Notes under the pieces: model-generated | Databases searched by the model: none | Told to the model about the DNA's origin: nothing | Seen by the model: the letters and a program-made list of their open reading frames with translations, nothing else | Made by a program: the position numbers and the translations under genes | Part shown: piece by piece, positions 43,977 to 53,065 of the stretch | Layout of the letters: each line of letters begins with the position of its first letter | How positions within the stretch are numbered: position 1 is the stretch's first letter | Assembly: GCA_039199225.1 (NCBI GenBank) | Contig: JBCCSZ010000001.1 | Location: 1-64,000, forward strand | Reading direction: 5' to 3' | Origin: JBCCSZ01 sp039199225 | Lineage (GTDB): Bacteria > Bacteroidota > Bacteroidia > Chitinophagales > Saprospiraceae | Length of the DNA stretch: 64,000 bases

Positions 43977-45842
43977 ATGCAAAAAGGACAGATATCTGTA
44001 CAAACGGAGAATATATTTCCCATCATCAAGCAGTTTTTGTATTCCGATCAGGAGATTTTCTTGCGGGAATTGATCGCCAATGCGGTTGATGCCACTTCCA
44101 AACTCAAGGCATTGGCCAACCGCGGAGATGTCAAAGGCGACATCGGCAATCCCATCATCGAAATCGTCCTCGATAAAGAGGCCAAAACTCTTACCATCAA
44201 GGATCAAGGAATTGGGATGACTTCTGCCGAGGTAGAAAAATACCTCAACCAAGTAGCCTTTTCCAGTGCCAAGGAATTCCTCAAGAAATACGAAAACGAA
44301 AGCAGCATCATCGGTCACTTCGGACTTGGATTTTATTCTGCTTTTATGGTGGCCGAACGAGTAGAGGTTGTCACCAAAACCTACAAGAAGACGCCAAAGG
44401 CTGCCCGTTGGACCTGCGACGGTACTCCTGAATATACCTTGGATGAAGATTCGCGTAAGGATCGTGGAACAGATGTCATCTTGCACATCAGCGAAGACAG
44501 TGTCGAATACCTGGAAAACAGCCGAATCCAATCCCTTTTGGATAAGTACTGTAAGTTTTTGCCAGTTCCCATCAAATTTGGTACGAAGACAGAAACAGTT
44601 TACGAAGGCGAAGGAGACGACAAGGAAGCCAAAGAGACAGAAGTCGACAACTTCATCAATAATACCAACCCAGCCTGGAAGCGCTCCCCTCGTAGTTTGA
44701 AAGAGGCAGATTACAAGTCTTTCTACCAGGAGCTCTATCCCTACAGCCAAGAACCTTTATTCTGGATTCACCTCAACATTGACTTTCCATTCAATCTGAC
44801 AGGAGTACTCTACTTTCCAAGGCTCAACAACTCATTGGAAGTACAGAAGAATAAGATTCAATTGTACAGCAATCAGGTGTATGTGACGGATGATGTTAAG
44901 GAAATTGTACCTGAATTTTTGACCTTACTGCACGGAGTGATTGATTCGCCAGATATTCCTCTGAACGTATCCAGAAGTTATCTGCAGAGCGATCAAAACG
45001 TCAAGAAAATTTCTGGTTACATCACGAAGAAAGTAGCAGATAAGCTGGCGAACCTCTTCAAAAAAGATCGGGAAGATTTCCAATCTAAGTGGAAAGACCT
45101 TGGGGTGTTTATCAAGTATGGAATGTTGTCGGACGAGAAATTCCATGATAAAGCCATGAAGTTTGCGGTTTTGAAAAACATTGACAATGAGTTTTCTACC
45201 TTAGAAGAGTACAGAGAGAAGACCAAAGCCACTCAGACCGATAAATACGACAAGCAGGTTTTCATCTACACCAACAATCCTGCAAATCACCACAGTTTCA
45301 TCCAAGGTGCCAAGAACAAGGGGTATGACGTCCTAGAGTTTGACAATGTCATTGACAATCACTTTATGCAGCACTTGGAGCAGAAGATGGATGGGGTTAC
45401 CTTTGTAAGGGTCGATTCAGATATTCCAGATAATCTCGTGCAGAAGGATGAAGAGCGCGAATCTGTTTTGAGTGAGAAAGAAATTGAAAAGGTCAAGGCG
45501 CTGTTCGAAGGGCAGGTCAAGGCACAAGGGGCCAGCGTACAGCTGAAACCGCTTTCTTCCGAAGACCAGCCGGTTTTGATTACTCGTCCGGAATTCATGC
45601 GGCGAATGAAAGAAATGCAGGCCATGCAAGGTATGCAGTTTGGAAATATGCCTGACAGCTACAACTTGGTGGTCAATACCAACCACCCATTGGTCGCAGA
45701 AAAGTTGTTGAAAATGCGGAATCAGGAGAAGAAGGAAGATTTTGTGGATCACTTGACCAACTTGGCATTGCTCAACCAGGGTATGTTGACGGGAGAGGCA
45801 TTGACCAACTTTATCTCCAAGAGTATTGAATACTTGAAATAA
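43977..45842 (+). CDS. htpG: Hsp90-family chaperone
   Basis: The protein has 621 residues. The ATP-binding N-domain has LRELIANAVDAT, DQGIGM and HFGLGFYSAFMV. The middle domain has NNSLEVQKNKIQLYSNQVYV and LNVSRSYLQ. A C-terminal dimerisation domain follows. It is a cytosolic ATP-dependent chaperone. The ANAVDAT version of the classical SNASDA motif is common in Bacteroidota. No promoter of the usual type is obvious just upstream. Confidence 0.97.
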   Translation: MQKGQISVQTENIFPIIKQFLYSDQEIFLRELIANAVDATSKLKALANRGDVKGDIGNPIIEIVLDKEAKTLTIKDQGIGMTSAEVEKYLNQVAFSSAKEFLKKYENESSIIGHFGLGFYSAFMVAERVEVVTKTYKKTPKAARWTCDGTPEYTLDEDSRKDRGTDVILHISEDSVEYLENSRIQSLLDKYCKFLPVPIKFGTKTETVYEGEGDDKEAKETEVDNFINNTNPAWKRSPRSLKEADYKSFYQELYPYSQEPLFWIHLNIDFPFNLTGVLYFPRLNNSLEVQKNKIQLYSNQVYVTDDVKEIVPEFLTLLHGVIDSPDIPLNVSRSYLQSDQNVKKISGYITKKVADKLANLFKKDREDFQSKWKDLGVFIKYGMLSDEKFHDKAMKFAVLKNIDNEFSTLEEYREKTKATQTDKYDKQVFIYTNNPANHHSFIQGAKNKGYDVLEFDNVIDNHFMQHLEQKMDGVTFVRVDSDIPDNLVQKDEERESVLSEKEIEKVKALFEGQVKAQGASVQLKPLSSEDQPVLITRPEFMRRMKEMQAMQGMQFGNMPDSYNLVVNTNHPLVAEKLLKMRNQEKKEDFVDHLTNLALLNQGMLTGEALTNFISKSIEYLK

Positions 45843-45956
45843 CTCGGATTGTAACTGGCTTGAGGCGCAAAGCGTTGTCCTCTGCCCATCGCAATTTGAA
45901 CAAGATAAACGTATAACATAATGGTAATAGAGACCGGCAATTGAGACTGTCGGTTT

Positions 45957-46748
45957 CTATTCTTTTTTAGGGAGTTTGTCTAGTAATGTTTTGACCTCTT
46001 CTTTGTAGTATCCATCCTCAAGGCGTTGCAAATCCATCAATATTTCGCGGGCTTCTTCCAATTGACCTGCCTTGATATGTGCCAGTGAAGCATACCAGCT
46101 GGCATCTTCGTAATAGTCTGTGCTGTTGAGGCGGACGATTTCCAACTTTTCTGCTGCCTCTAGGGCCTGCCCATTTTCCAAATAAGCCAATCCCAACAAG
46201 AGGGTTGCCTGTACGTCTTCCGAATGGGCCATCAGATGATCTTCCAGCAATGGGATGCTTTGTAGATAAGCACCTTGCTGATAGGCTTCGAGCCCTTCCT
46301 TAAAAGCATTGGTATTGGTATTGGTATTGGTATTCCCCTCTACGGAGCGGATGGCTGCCAGATTCTCGGGAAGGAAGCTTTCGTGGTAAGCCTGGTACAG
46401 CCGTTCGGAGGTACCAGATTGCCAGTAGAGCCAGACGGCGGAAATGAGCAATAGAACGCTGGCTGCTGCCGCCACAGCTGGAAACAGGCGCCGGCGCTTG
46501 ACTGTGGACTTTTTTACGACTTCTAGTGGTGGACTCGCAGTAGGAAAAGCTTGCTGCAAAGTACCGAGTTGGCCATCTTCCTCAAAATTGTGCAGGTTGG
46601 CATAACCCTCCACCGCATCACTGCAAAGCGGGCAGTCCAAGAGGTGGTTCTCAATTCGATAGCGATCCGCTTCGTCCAATTCTTCCCGGAGATATTGGCG
46701 AATGTCTTGGCTGGTCAGGCAATCTGTAGATTGAAATATTTTTTTCAT
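45957..46748 (-). CDS. Anti-sigma-like membrane protein with zinc-finger motif and TPR domain
   Basis: The protein has 263 residues. The N-terminal ZAS-type motif HLLDCPLC (Hx3Cx2C), a basic stretch, then a single membrane segment (about 90-108), and a C-terminal TPR region (about 145-260). The outside part starts with an Asn-Thr repeat encoded by a hexanucleotide repeat (46309-46334). With the sigma gene 8 bases upstream it is very probably the anti-sigma factor holding it at the membrane, with the TPR region receiving the signal. The signal is unknown. Confidence 0.82.
   Translation of the reverse strand: MKKIFQSTDCLTSQDIRQYLREELDEADRYRIENHLLDCPLCSDAVEGYANLHNFEEDGQLGTLQQAFPTASPPLEVVKKSTVKRRRLFPAVAAAASVLLLISAVWLYWQSGTSERLYQAYHESFLPENLAAIRSVEGNTNTNTNTNAFKEGLEAYQQGAYLQSIPLLEDHLMAHSEDVQATLLLGLAYLENGQALEAAEKLEIVRLNSTDYYEDASWYASLAHIKAGQLEEAREILMDLQRLEDGYYKEEVKTLLDKLPKKE
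46309..46334. repeat. Hexanucleotide repeat (TTGGTA)4 plus TT
   Basis: Four perfect copies in frame inside the anti-sigma gene, encoding alternating Asn-Thr. Gains or losses of a unit keep the frame and only change the length of the extracytoplasmic linker. Confidence 0.9.
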
Positions 46749-46756
46749 AGAGCGAG

Positions 46757-47353
46757 CTAGGATTGCAGTTGTTCTAATTGTTGTCGCAGTTGCCGCTTAC
46801 CGTTTTGCAAGTGACTTTTGACCTGTTTGATGTCCAGCGCCAGTTTTGAGGCGATTTCCTTGTAAGAATACCCGTCAAAGAAGAAAAGGCGCATGCATTG
46901 TCGGCGTTTTTCTGGCATTTTCTTTAGAATCAGCTTAACCATACGTCTTTCTTTGTCCCGTTCTTCCTCTTCCGAAAGCTGTTCGAATTGTATCAGAAAG
47001 TCAGCTTCTGGTGCTTGTCGTTGGCCCCATTCCTCTCCCTTTTCTCTGTCTACCCGTCGATCGCGAATGCGATTGTTGCATTCGTTCCGAATGAGTACAT
47101 ATAACCAGACTTTAAAAGATTTCACAGTGGAGGAGGGAAGTTTCTTCAAAATTTTTTCGAAAAGGTCCATAGCCAGGTCGCGACTCTCTTCTTCGTCTTC
47201 CAAGTATTTCAGGCAGGCACCGTAAACCAGGTGTACGTAACGACCATACAACTCTGTGATGAACATGGTCTGTTGACTGTGTTGGTAATGGCGTACAAGC
47301 CGGTCGTCGGACCAGGACTGCAAGTCCTTGTTTTCCGTAGGTGTAAAAAACAT
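46757..47353 (-). CDS. ECF-type RNA polymerase sigma factor
   Basis: The protein has 198 residues, with sigma region 2 (LVRHYQHSQQTMFITELYGRY, then FKVWLYVLIRNECNNRIR) and region 4 (MPEKRRQCMRLFFFDGYSYKEIASKL, helix-turn-helix). It directs RNA polymerase to a special promoter set. The start at ATG 47353 is favoured over a frame extending to 47443. It is followed after 8 bases by its probable anti-sigma gene. The target genes are not identified. Confidence 0.92.
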   Translation of the reverse strand: MFFTPTENKDLQSWSDDRLVRHYQHSQQTMFITELYGRYVHLVYGACLKYLEDEEESRDLAMDLFEKILKKLPSSTVKSFKVWLYVLIRNECNNRIRDRRVDREKGEEWGQRQAPEADFLIQFEQLSEEEERDKERRMVKLILKKMPEKRRQCMRLFFFDGYSYKEIASKLALDIKQVKSHLQNGKRQLRQQLEQLQS

Positions 47354-47448
47354 TAAGATATCCCTTCTGATGTGCGAATGAGCCGTTTGGCGAATGGCAA
47401 AAAGGGCCGCGCCTTGGACTACAAAATCAAGTGATGAACTCAAAATAA

Positions 47449-47487
47449 AAAAAAGTGCCTGGAAAAAAGACTTCCAGGCACTTTTTT
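47449..47487 (-). terminator. Terminator after the DUF4837 gene
   Basis: A 16-pair perfect stem (47449-47464 with 47472-47487), 7-base loop, GTGCCTGGAA core with A6/T6 ends, lying 26 bases after the DUF4837 stop. It separates that gene from the sigma gene. Confidence 0.85.
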
Positions 47488-47512
47488 GCTTTCGGAGGAA
47501 AGCGACCCAACG

Positions 47513-48592
47513 TTAAGGAATCTCTATGCTGGAAAAGATAAGCTCCAGGTTCTGCATGTATTTTCGTTTGGCCTTCCCAGGCGCATGGATGAAGCCATCG
47601 ACAAAAATTAATTCTTTTGAATTGGGTTTATGAATCAGATAACTGATGAAAGGACCACCCATAAAGTCGTTGACAATTTCCCAGATGCCACGAGCTTCCA
47701 ATACGTAGTAATCTTTGAGTTCGATTTGCTTGGTAAACATGGGGAGGTCGACATCGTTGATGCGCATGTAGGTATCTTCCACTTCTGAGCTAACATATTT
47801 TCGGCCCAGCGAATCGCGGATGCCTTTGATGCCTTCCTTGCTCAGTTGGGAAACATCTTGATACGGTACCTTATGGATCATAATGTTGCTACTCAGAAAC
47901 TCTGTTTCCTTGCGCAGCCAGGCAGCGTCGCCATCATTGACAGCCAGGAAAAAATCGGCCGGTATCTGCATATCGATGCCAAAGGAGCTGAGCATTTCCT
48001 CTTTGAGCTTGTAGTTTTCTCCCTTTTGATAAACGTTGGCTTCTATCTGTACAAGGTCGGCTTTGTGGATGCGTTTGGCTGCTGCGGGGAAGTTGCTGCG
48101 AATGTTGTCGATGAGCCCTTGGTTTCCGTGAGCAAAAAGATAGATCAACAACTGACCGCTGGCCCACTTATCATGTCCTACTCGGGTACGTCGGCTGTCC
48201 TTATTGCCAGTTTGCATGGCGTTTTCATTGCCAATATCGTTGAAAATCAATTGGCTGGTGGATGAGCTTTTTTGGTCGAGGTCGCCAAGTATGACATAGT
48301 TGCGCAGTTCTTTTCGAACAGGGTCCTCGTTCAGTTCTTCTGGTGTGAAGTGCTTAAGATCAAAAATTGGTTCAGGCTGTGGTAGTATGGGGTAGGCCGA
48401 ACCGAAGTAGTAGCGGAACGTATCGCCTACGGCACCCTCCCATAGGGCTTTGTCGGCCACCACTACCACCTGGTTGATCTTACCGAACGCAGTTGTTGAA
48501 GGAGCCAGCTGTTTGCTAAGATCGGCAGAACAACCGATGAGTAAGCAAGCCAAACTCACAAACAAGAACCCATTGCGGAGTTTATTTCTCAT
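47513..48592 (-). CDS. DUF4837-family lipoprotein
   Basis: A 359-residue protein starting MRNKLRNG with a lipobox LIGC (Cys21), hence lipid-anchored. The mature part has two similar halves of mixed alpha/beta type. KINQVVVVADKALWEGAVGD and the central MQIPADFFLA are typical of DUF4837. The function is unknown. A frame from 48628 adds 12 residues and is less likely. It stands alone between terminators. Confidence 0.82.
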   Translation of the reverse strand: MRNKLRNGFLFVSLACLLIGCSADLSKQLAPSTTAFGKINQVVVVADKALWEGAVGDTFRYYFGSAYPILPQPEPIFDLKHFTPEELNEDPVRKELRNYVILGDLDQKSSSTSQLIFNDIGNENAMQTGNKDSRRTRVGHDKWASGQLLIYLFAHGNQGLIDNIRSNFPAAAKRIHKADLVQIEANVYQKGENYKLKEEMLSSFGIDMQIPADFFLAVNDGDAAWLRKETEFLSSNIMIHKVPYQDVSQLSKEGIKGIRDSLGRKYVSSEVEDTYMRINDVDLPMFTKQIELKDYYVLEARGIWEIVNDFMGGPFISYLIHKPNSKELIFVDGFIHAPGKAKRKYMQNLELIFSSIEIP

Positions 48593-48754
48593 AAAGGTTG
48601 GAATTTTTGATGATGCAAAATCGAGCATATAAATATAGGTATTGGGGCTGAGATCAGAAAGTCTATCTATAACACAACCGCCAGAATACTTTGGTTTTTA
48701 TTACACTCGAATAGATGCATCCACCAACGCTTTTGGTGTATTTGTCAATTGAGC

Positions 48755-49693
48755 TTACTCGTAGAAGGCCGTGACTTTGGTAACCGTTTTGCTGGGGTCT
48801 TCCTGTCCATTTGGATCAGAAATGTACTCCTCGACCGTCGGTGGGACCATCACTAGGCCGTTTTGCGACATGTATTGGTTGATGGCTATATGGGCTTTTG
48901 AGATATTTTCCGGATTGCCCTTGAATTCTACCTGGACAGCCTTTTTGGCCGGCAGCTTAAAAGCGACCATTTCTTTGTCGAGGTCCTGAGCAGCCCTTAC
49001 GGGAATGGCGGCGGCCACATCGACAATTCCTCCCTGCTCGTCCCAATCGTAAAACAATGCTGTTGGATTGCCATTGACAACCAGTCCGCTAGTTTGTGCC
49101 GTACTGTAGATCAGTGGAAAGTAGTTGGCAAAATGCCCGGGCATTTCGCGCATGTTGATGCGCTTGCGGCAAATGACAAAATCAGTTGCTGGGTACTGAA
49201 TTTTATATACCTCTAATCCAGTATTGCCAACAGTTGTCCTTTGCATGGCTTGGTTCAGGCCGGCATTTTGTCTTTCGCATACGCCCCTCAGCTTCTCCAA
49301 GGAAGCTTTGATGTCACTTTTTATCTGGCGCTGTTTGTTCCAGCCAGCCAGGCGGGCCATGGGGCTGCTTCCGAGCGAGGCATCGTATTTCCAATCCACC
49401 TTTACGCCATTGTTGGCTTTTTCGAAGCGCCATACGCTTTTGCCATCGAGGCCATCGTAATTCATACGGCCTACCACAAGGCTGACGGGCTTGAAATCTG
49501 TAATGGTGCAGTTGCTACCTTGAGGCAACCAGGCTGCCATGTTTTCTTCTTTACTAACTTGTAGAAAAATAGACTGCTGAGGCGCACCAGTAATTATAAT
49601 GAAGTCTTCCGCCATCACGTGGGAAGGGAGTAGATAGATGCCGATACTTGCGACAACTAAAAGACCGATGGCTCCATAAAGAATACGTTGCAT
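48755..49693 (-). CDS. SRPBCC domain and GyrI-like effector-binding protein
   Basis: The protein has 312 residues: N-terminal hydrophobic anchor (about 6-25), an SRPBCC/START-like ligand-binding domain (about 28-165; AAWLPQGSNC start, WKYDASLG), and a GyrI-like domain (about 180-310) ending VPPTVEEYISDPN. Such proteins bind small hydrophobic ligands; no enzyme activity is implied. A well-spaced promoter lies just upstream, so it is transcribed alone. Confidence 0.78.
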   Translation of the reverse strand: MQRILYGAIGLLVVASIGIYLLPSHVMAEDFIIITGAPQQSIFLQVSKEENMAAWLPQGSNCTITDFKPVSLVVGRMNYDGLDGKSVWRFEKANNGVKVDWKYDASLGSSPMARLAGWNKQRQIKSDIKASLEKLRGVCERQNAGLNQAMQRTTVGNTGLEVYKIQYPATDFVICRKRINMREMPGHFANYFPLIYSTAQTSGLVVNGNPTALFYDWDEQGGIVDVAAAIPVRAAQDLDKEMVAFKLPAKKAVQVEFKGNPENISKAHIAINQYMSQNGLVMVPPTVEEYISDPNGQEDPSKTVTKVTAFYE

Positions 49694-49719
49694 GTTCTTA
49701 TAATTTTTTATTGATCCTG

Positions 49720-49750
49720 CAAAATTATAACCAATTCTGTTAGCCCCAAA
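49720..49750 (-). promoter_or_regulatory. Promoter of the SRPBCC-GyrI gene
   Basis: On the minus strand TTTG (49747-49750), 19 bases, TAATTTTG (49720-49727). The transcript would begin near 49713, 20 bases before the ATG at 49693. The -33 element directly follows the MoxR terminator. Confidence 0.65.
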
Positions 49751-49754
49751 GAAA

Positions 49755-49790
49755 AACTTCCTGCTTGTCGACATTTGCAAGCAGGAAGTT
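49755..49790 (-). terminator. Terminator after the MoxR gene
   Basis: A perfect 13-pair stem (49755-49767 with 49778-49790), 10-base loop, followed on the minus strand by TTTTTC. Lies 26 bases after the MoxR stop. Confidence 0.8.
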
Positions 49791-49816
49791 CCATGTTTCG
49801 AAGCGGTAGTGCCTTT

Positions 49817-50788
49817 TTAGAACAGGCTTTCGATCACCTTTTCTTCGGTGATGCCCTCTGCTTCGGCTTTGTAGTTGCGGACGATGCGGTGGCGCAAAAC
49901 ATATTTGGCAATGGCCTGTACATCTTCTATGTCCGGAGAGTATTTTCCATTGATGGCCGCATGACACTTGGCGCCCAGCACCAGGTACTGAGAGGCGCGA
50001 GGACCTGCACCCCAGCTGATGTAATTGTTCACCTTTTCGGTAGCTCGCTGGGTGTTTGGACGTGTTTTGGTGGCCAAGCCTACGGCGTATTCGAGTACAT
50101 TGTCGGCGATCGGTATCTTGCGGATGAGTTGCTGATAGAACAAAATCTGCTTACTGCTGACAATGTGCTTGAGGTCGTAATTGATGGAGGCAGTCGTAGA
50201 CTTAACAACTTGGATTTCTTCTTCGTAAGAAGGATAATCGAGCGGAATGTTGAACATGAAGCGGTCGAGCTGTGCCTCTGGAAGCGGATAAGTTCCTTCC
50301 TGTTCGATGGGGTTTTGGGTGGCCAAAACGAAGAAAGGCGCTGGCAGCGGATAGCGTCGTCCGCTCACAGTAACCACCCGCTCCTGCATGGCTTCGAGCA
50401 ATGCCGCCTGTGTCTTTGGAGGGGTCCGGTTGATCTCCTCTGCCAGTAGTACGTTGGCAAATACCGGCCCTTTGTTGAACTTGAAGTTGCGGTCTTCACC
50501 CAGGATTTCGGAGCCCGTAATATCAGAAGGCATCAAGTCGGGAGTAAATTGGATGCGTTTAAAGTCGAGATCAAGCACTTCTGCGATGGTACTTACCAGG
50601 AGGGTCTTCGCCAAACCGGGAACACCAACCAGCAGGCTGTGTCCATTGCTAAAAAGAGAAATGATAACAGTTCGAACAACATCTTCCTGACCGACGATCA
50701 CCTTGCCAATTTCTTTTGACAAATCCCTGTAAGATTGTGCCAAGGCATCTACAGCTTCTACTTCAGATTTGTATACGGTATCCTGCAT
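49817..50788 (-). CDS. MoxR-family AAA+ ATPase
   Basis: A 323-residue protein with Walker A GVPGLAKT, Walker B VLLAEEINRTPPKTQAAL and the sensor region FFVLATQNPIEQEGTYPLPEAQLDRFMF. It is a chaperone-like ATPase that activates partner proteins. MoxR genes usually stand next to DUF58/vWA genes, but none are here; the neighbours are the SRPBCC and VanX genes. Confidence 0.94.
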   Translation of the reverse strand: MQDTVYKSEVEAVDALAQSYRDLSKEIGKVIVGQEDVVRTVIISLFSNGHSLLVGVPGLAKTLLVSTIAEVLDLDFKRIQFTPDLMPSDITGSEILGEDRNFKFNKGPVFANVLLAEEINRTPPKTQAALLEAMQERVVTVSGRRYPLPAPFFVLATQNPIEQEGTYPLPEAQLDRFMFNIPLDYPSYEEEIQVVKSTTASINYDLKHIVSSKQILFYQQLIRKIPIADNVLEYAVGLATKTRPNTQRATEKVNNYISWGAGPRASQYLVLGAKCHAAINGKYSPDIEDVQAIAKYVLRHRIVRNYKAEAEGITEEKVIESLF

Positions 50789-50932
50789 ATTAAAAGCGGT
50801 TTAAGTCTTTATTTAACACCAACCGGCTTATCCGGCAATGGGTTCCTATTATTTTTACATCTAATCTGTAACGCGCTACGCTTAGCCTTTGTTTCGTAAG
50901 CTTTGTTTTTATTAAAACGTCTCAAATACTCC

Positions 50933-51637
50933 TCATTTACATTCCCAAAGCATATCTGCCAATGGATAAGATTTGCCCCTGTAAGAGTAATGCCACCATT
51001 CCGTTCGGATAGGGCTTAGCTCTATGGTCGCCATTGTTTCTTTTAATAGTCGCCGATTGGCCAACACGGTGGAATCCAAGTCGGTATAATCGTGGTATGC
51101 CTCGCGGCCAAAGTAATCGTAGTCGGTTCCCATGTCCAGCTCTTTTCCGTCTTGGTCCACGATGGTCAAATCGACGGCGCTTCCTCGATTGTGCATGGAG
51201 CCTTTGGAAGGTGGCGTAACATATCGGGCATCTGGTACTTTTTCCCACAGCTTCTCCTGTACGGGTCGTGGGCGATAACAGTCGAATACTTTTAAGCCCA
51301 GTCCTTTTTGCTGCAATTCCCTTTGTGCGCTGACCATTCGATAAGCCACTTCGGGACGTAACAAGCAGCGGGGACATTCGTATAGTTGCTCCTTGACAAA
51401 ATTATTAGAGGTGGCGTAACGAATATCTTTCATGATGCTTGGGTCCAACCATTGTAGATCAATCCATTGGGTCGTATCCAGCTCCGTTGTCGGTTGTTGG
51501 ATTGTGTCGGTTGTTGGTTCCTCTACGGGTAGGGGTACTTCTGTTTGGGCTGGCTGCTCGGGAGCTTTGGGTTTCTCTGGACCACAGGCTCCGAGTAGCA
51601 ACAGAAATATCAATGGAAAGAGGGAGGAGGTATTCAT
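50933..51637 (-). CDS. D-Ala-D-Ala dipeptidase (VanX-like) lipoprotein
   Basis: A 234-residue protein starting MNTSSLFP with lipobox LGAC, so membrane-anchored. The catalytic domain has the zinc motif SMHNRGSAVD (SxHxxGxAxD) and EWWH, the standard VanX/DdpX pair of motifs, plus FDCYRPRPVQ. It cleaves D-alanyl-D-alanine dipeptides, here presumably for wall turnover rather than vancomycin resistance, since no vanH/vanA is near. It starts 4 bases after the TlpA-like gene. Confidence 0.9.
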   Translation of the reverse strand: MNTSSLFPLIFLLLLGACGPEKPKAPEQPAQTEVPLPVEEPTTDTIQQPTTELDTTQWIDLQWLDPSIMKDIRYATSNNFVKEQLYECPRCLLRPEVAYRMVSAQRELQQKGLGLKVFDCYRPRPVQEKLWEKVPDARYVTPPSKGSMHNRGSAVDLTIVDQDGKELDMGTDYDYFGREAYHDYTDLDSTVLANRRLLKETMATIELSPIRTEWWHYSYRGKSYPLADMLWECK

Positions 51638-51641
51638 AGGG

Positions 51642-53033
51642 TTATTCGCCAAATAGTTTTTTGAGTTCCTGGTGAAGCATTTCGCCTCTTAGGTTCCGGG
51701 CGATGATCCGTCCCTCTCGGTCGAGCAAAACCGTATGTGGAATAGAGCTAACGCTGTACAAACGAGCTGCAGAGCTGCTCCAGCCCTTCAGGTCGCTGAC
51801 GTGTTTCCACTCCAGGCCGTCGGCTTCAATGGCATTTAGCCAGCGTTTCTTCTGGCGATCCAGGCTCACGCCCAGTATTTCGAAGCCTTTGTCTTTGTAC
51901 TTATTATACAATTTGACCACGTTGGGATTTTCCTTGCGGCAAGGTCCGCACCAGCTCGCCCAAAAGTCTACAAGAACGACCTTACCTTTCATTTCACTCA
52001 AGCTCAGTGCTTGATCATCGGGTGTTTTGAGGGTAAAATCAGGGGCCTGCGCACCTACGACGAAGCTCTGAGCGGCAACGACTTGCTGCTTCAAGCCCTC
52101 AATCGCCAGCGACTTATCGGCTGCATAGCGGTCAGTAAATTGTTTGCCATATTCCAAAAAAGCCGGATGGTTCTTAGATTGCAGACCGACAGCCGTACCG
52201 CCAAGTGCATAGCGATAAGCCCTCGAATCCTTGGGTACCTTTATCAGCAGGCTGTCTACGAAAGCCATCATTTGCTCCTTTGGGAGTCGGACACTGGCCA
52301 GGGTCTGTGTATAATTTTTGAAGCCTTCAAAAAGGTAGGGAATGCCGTTGTAATCCGAACTGGTCAAATCAGTGTTTTTGAAGAAAGTATTGGCATAGTG
52401 TAGAACTTCATTTTGGTATCCGGCCGAGTCGGTAAAAAAGCTTTGATAGGAATCAATGGCGGTGACGCGAGCGACAAAGGGATTTTGCTGACGGATGCTA
52501 TCCAACAAGGCCCTTTTCTTTTGGTCCACCAGCTGGATTTTGGCGATGGCTTCCTGGCGTTTTTCCAGGTTGTTGAAGTTTCTTTGCAGCAGTCGAACAG
52601 CCGAATTCATCTCTATGTTGTTCTGCCGAGTCTTCATCATTGACTGTTCGTACATTTCATTCAGTGGAGATTCCGTTACCTTAGCCACACGGATGCTGTT
52701 GCAATTGCCGCTGAAGACGATTTTATCTTCATTGCCGATCAGTACAGCCTTCTTATCCTTTTCGTTTGTACCGATGTACAGAAAGCGAGCCTCTGTGCGT
52801 GGCAGGGTGAAGCGCACTGTATCGTTTGTCAGAGCGAATGATTGGAGTGTCCGGAAGTAAATGCCCTCGAATTGCATCAGTCGAAGAGAATCTTTACAGC
52901 CTTTGAGGGCGCAAACGATTTCGACAGGCTTTGGTGGCTCGACGACCTTTGGTGTATTGGCTTGTTGACTTATGGGCTGTGGAGCCTTACATGCGAAGAG
53001 CAACAAAGCCAGGGAGAGGTATAGATATTTCAT
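51642..53033 (-). CDS. TlpA-family thioredoxin lipoprotein
   Basis: A 463-residue protein with lipobox LFAC near residue 15. A long N-terminal and central part (30-310), helical, with no recognised family, is followed by a C-terminal thioredoxin domain (about 325-463): VLVDFWASWCGPCRKENP with the CxxC, EILGVSLD and the cis-Pro context SIPHTVLLD. It is probably a periplasmic disulfide reductase. It is transcribed with vanX-like and lies 32 bases after the ligA stop. Confidence 0.9.
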   Translation of the reverse strand: MKYLYLSLALLLFACKAPQPISQQANTPKVVEPPKPVEIVCALKGCKDSLRLMQFEGIYFRTLQSFALTNDTVRFTLPRTEARFLYIGTNEKDKKAVLIGNEDKIVFSGNCNSIRVAKVTESPLNEMYEQSMMKTRQNNIEMNSAVRLLQRNFNNLEKRQEAIAKIQLVDQKKRALLDSIRQQNPFVARVTAIDSYQSFFTDSAGYQNEVLHYANTFFKNTDLTSSDYNGIPYLFEGFKNYTQTLASVRLPKEQMMAFVDSLLIKVPKDSRAYRYALGGTAVGLQSKNHPAFLEYGKQFTDRYAADKSLAIEGLKQQVVAAQSFVVGAQAPDFTLKTPDDQALSLSEMKGKVVLVDFWASWCGPCRKENPNVVKLYNKYKDKGFEILGVSLDRQKKRWLNAIEADGLEWKHVSDLKGWSSSAARLYSVSSIPHTVLLDREGRIIARNLRGEMLHQELKKLFGE

Positions 53034-53065
53034 GCTTCCGGTTTGAATGAGGATACAAAGTTACA

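Noticed and set aside
43971..44750. Long minus-strand frame (259 codons) inside htpG
   Set aside because: Fully antisense to the unmistakable htpG coding frame; it reflects codon bias, with no family match.
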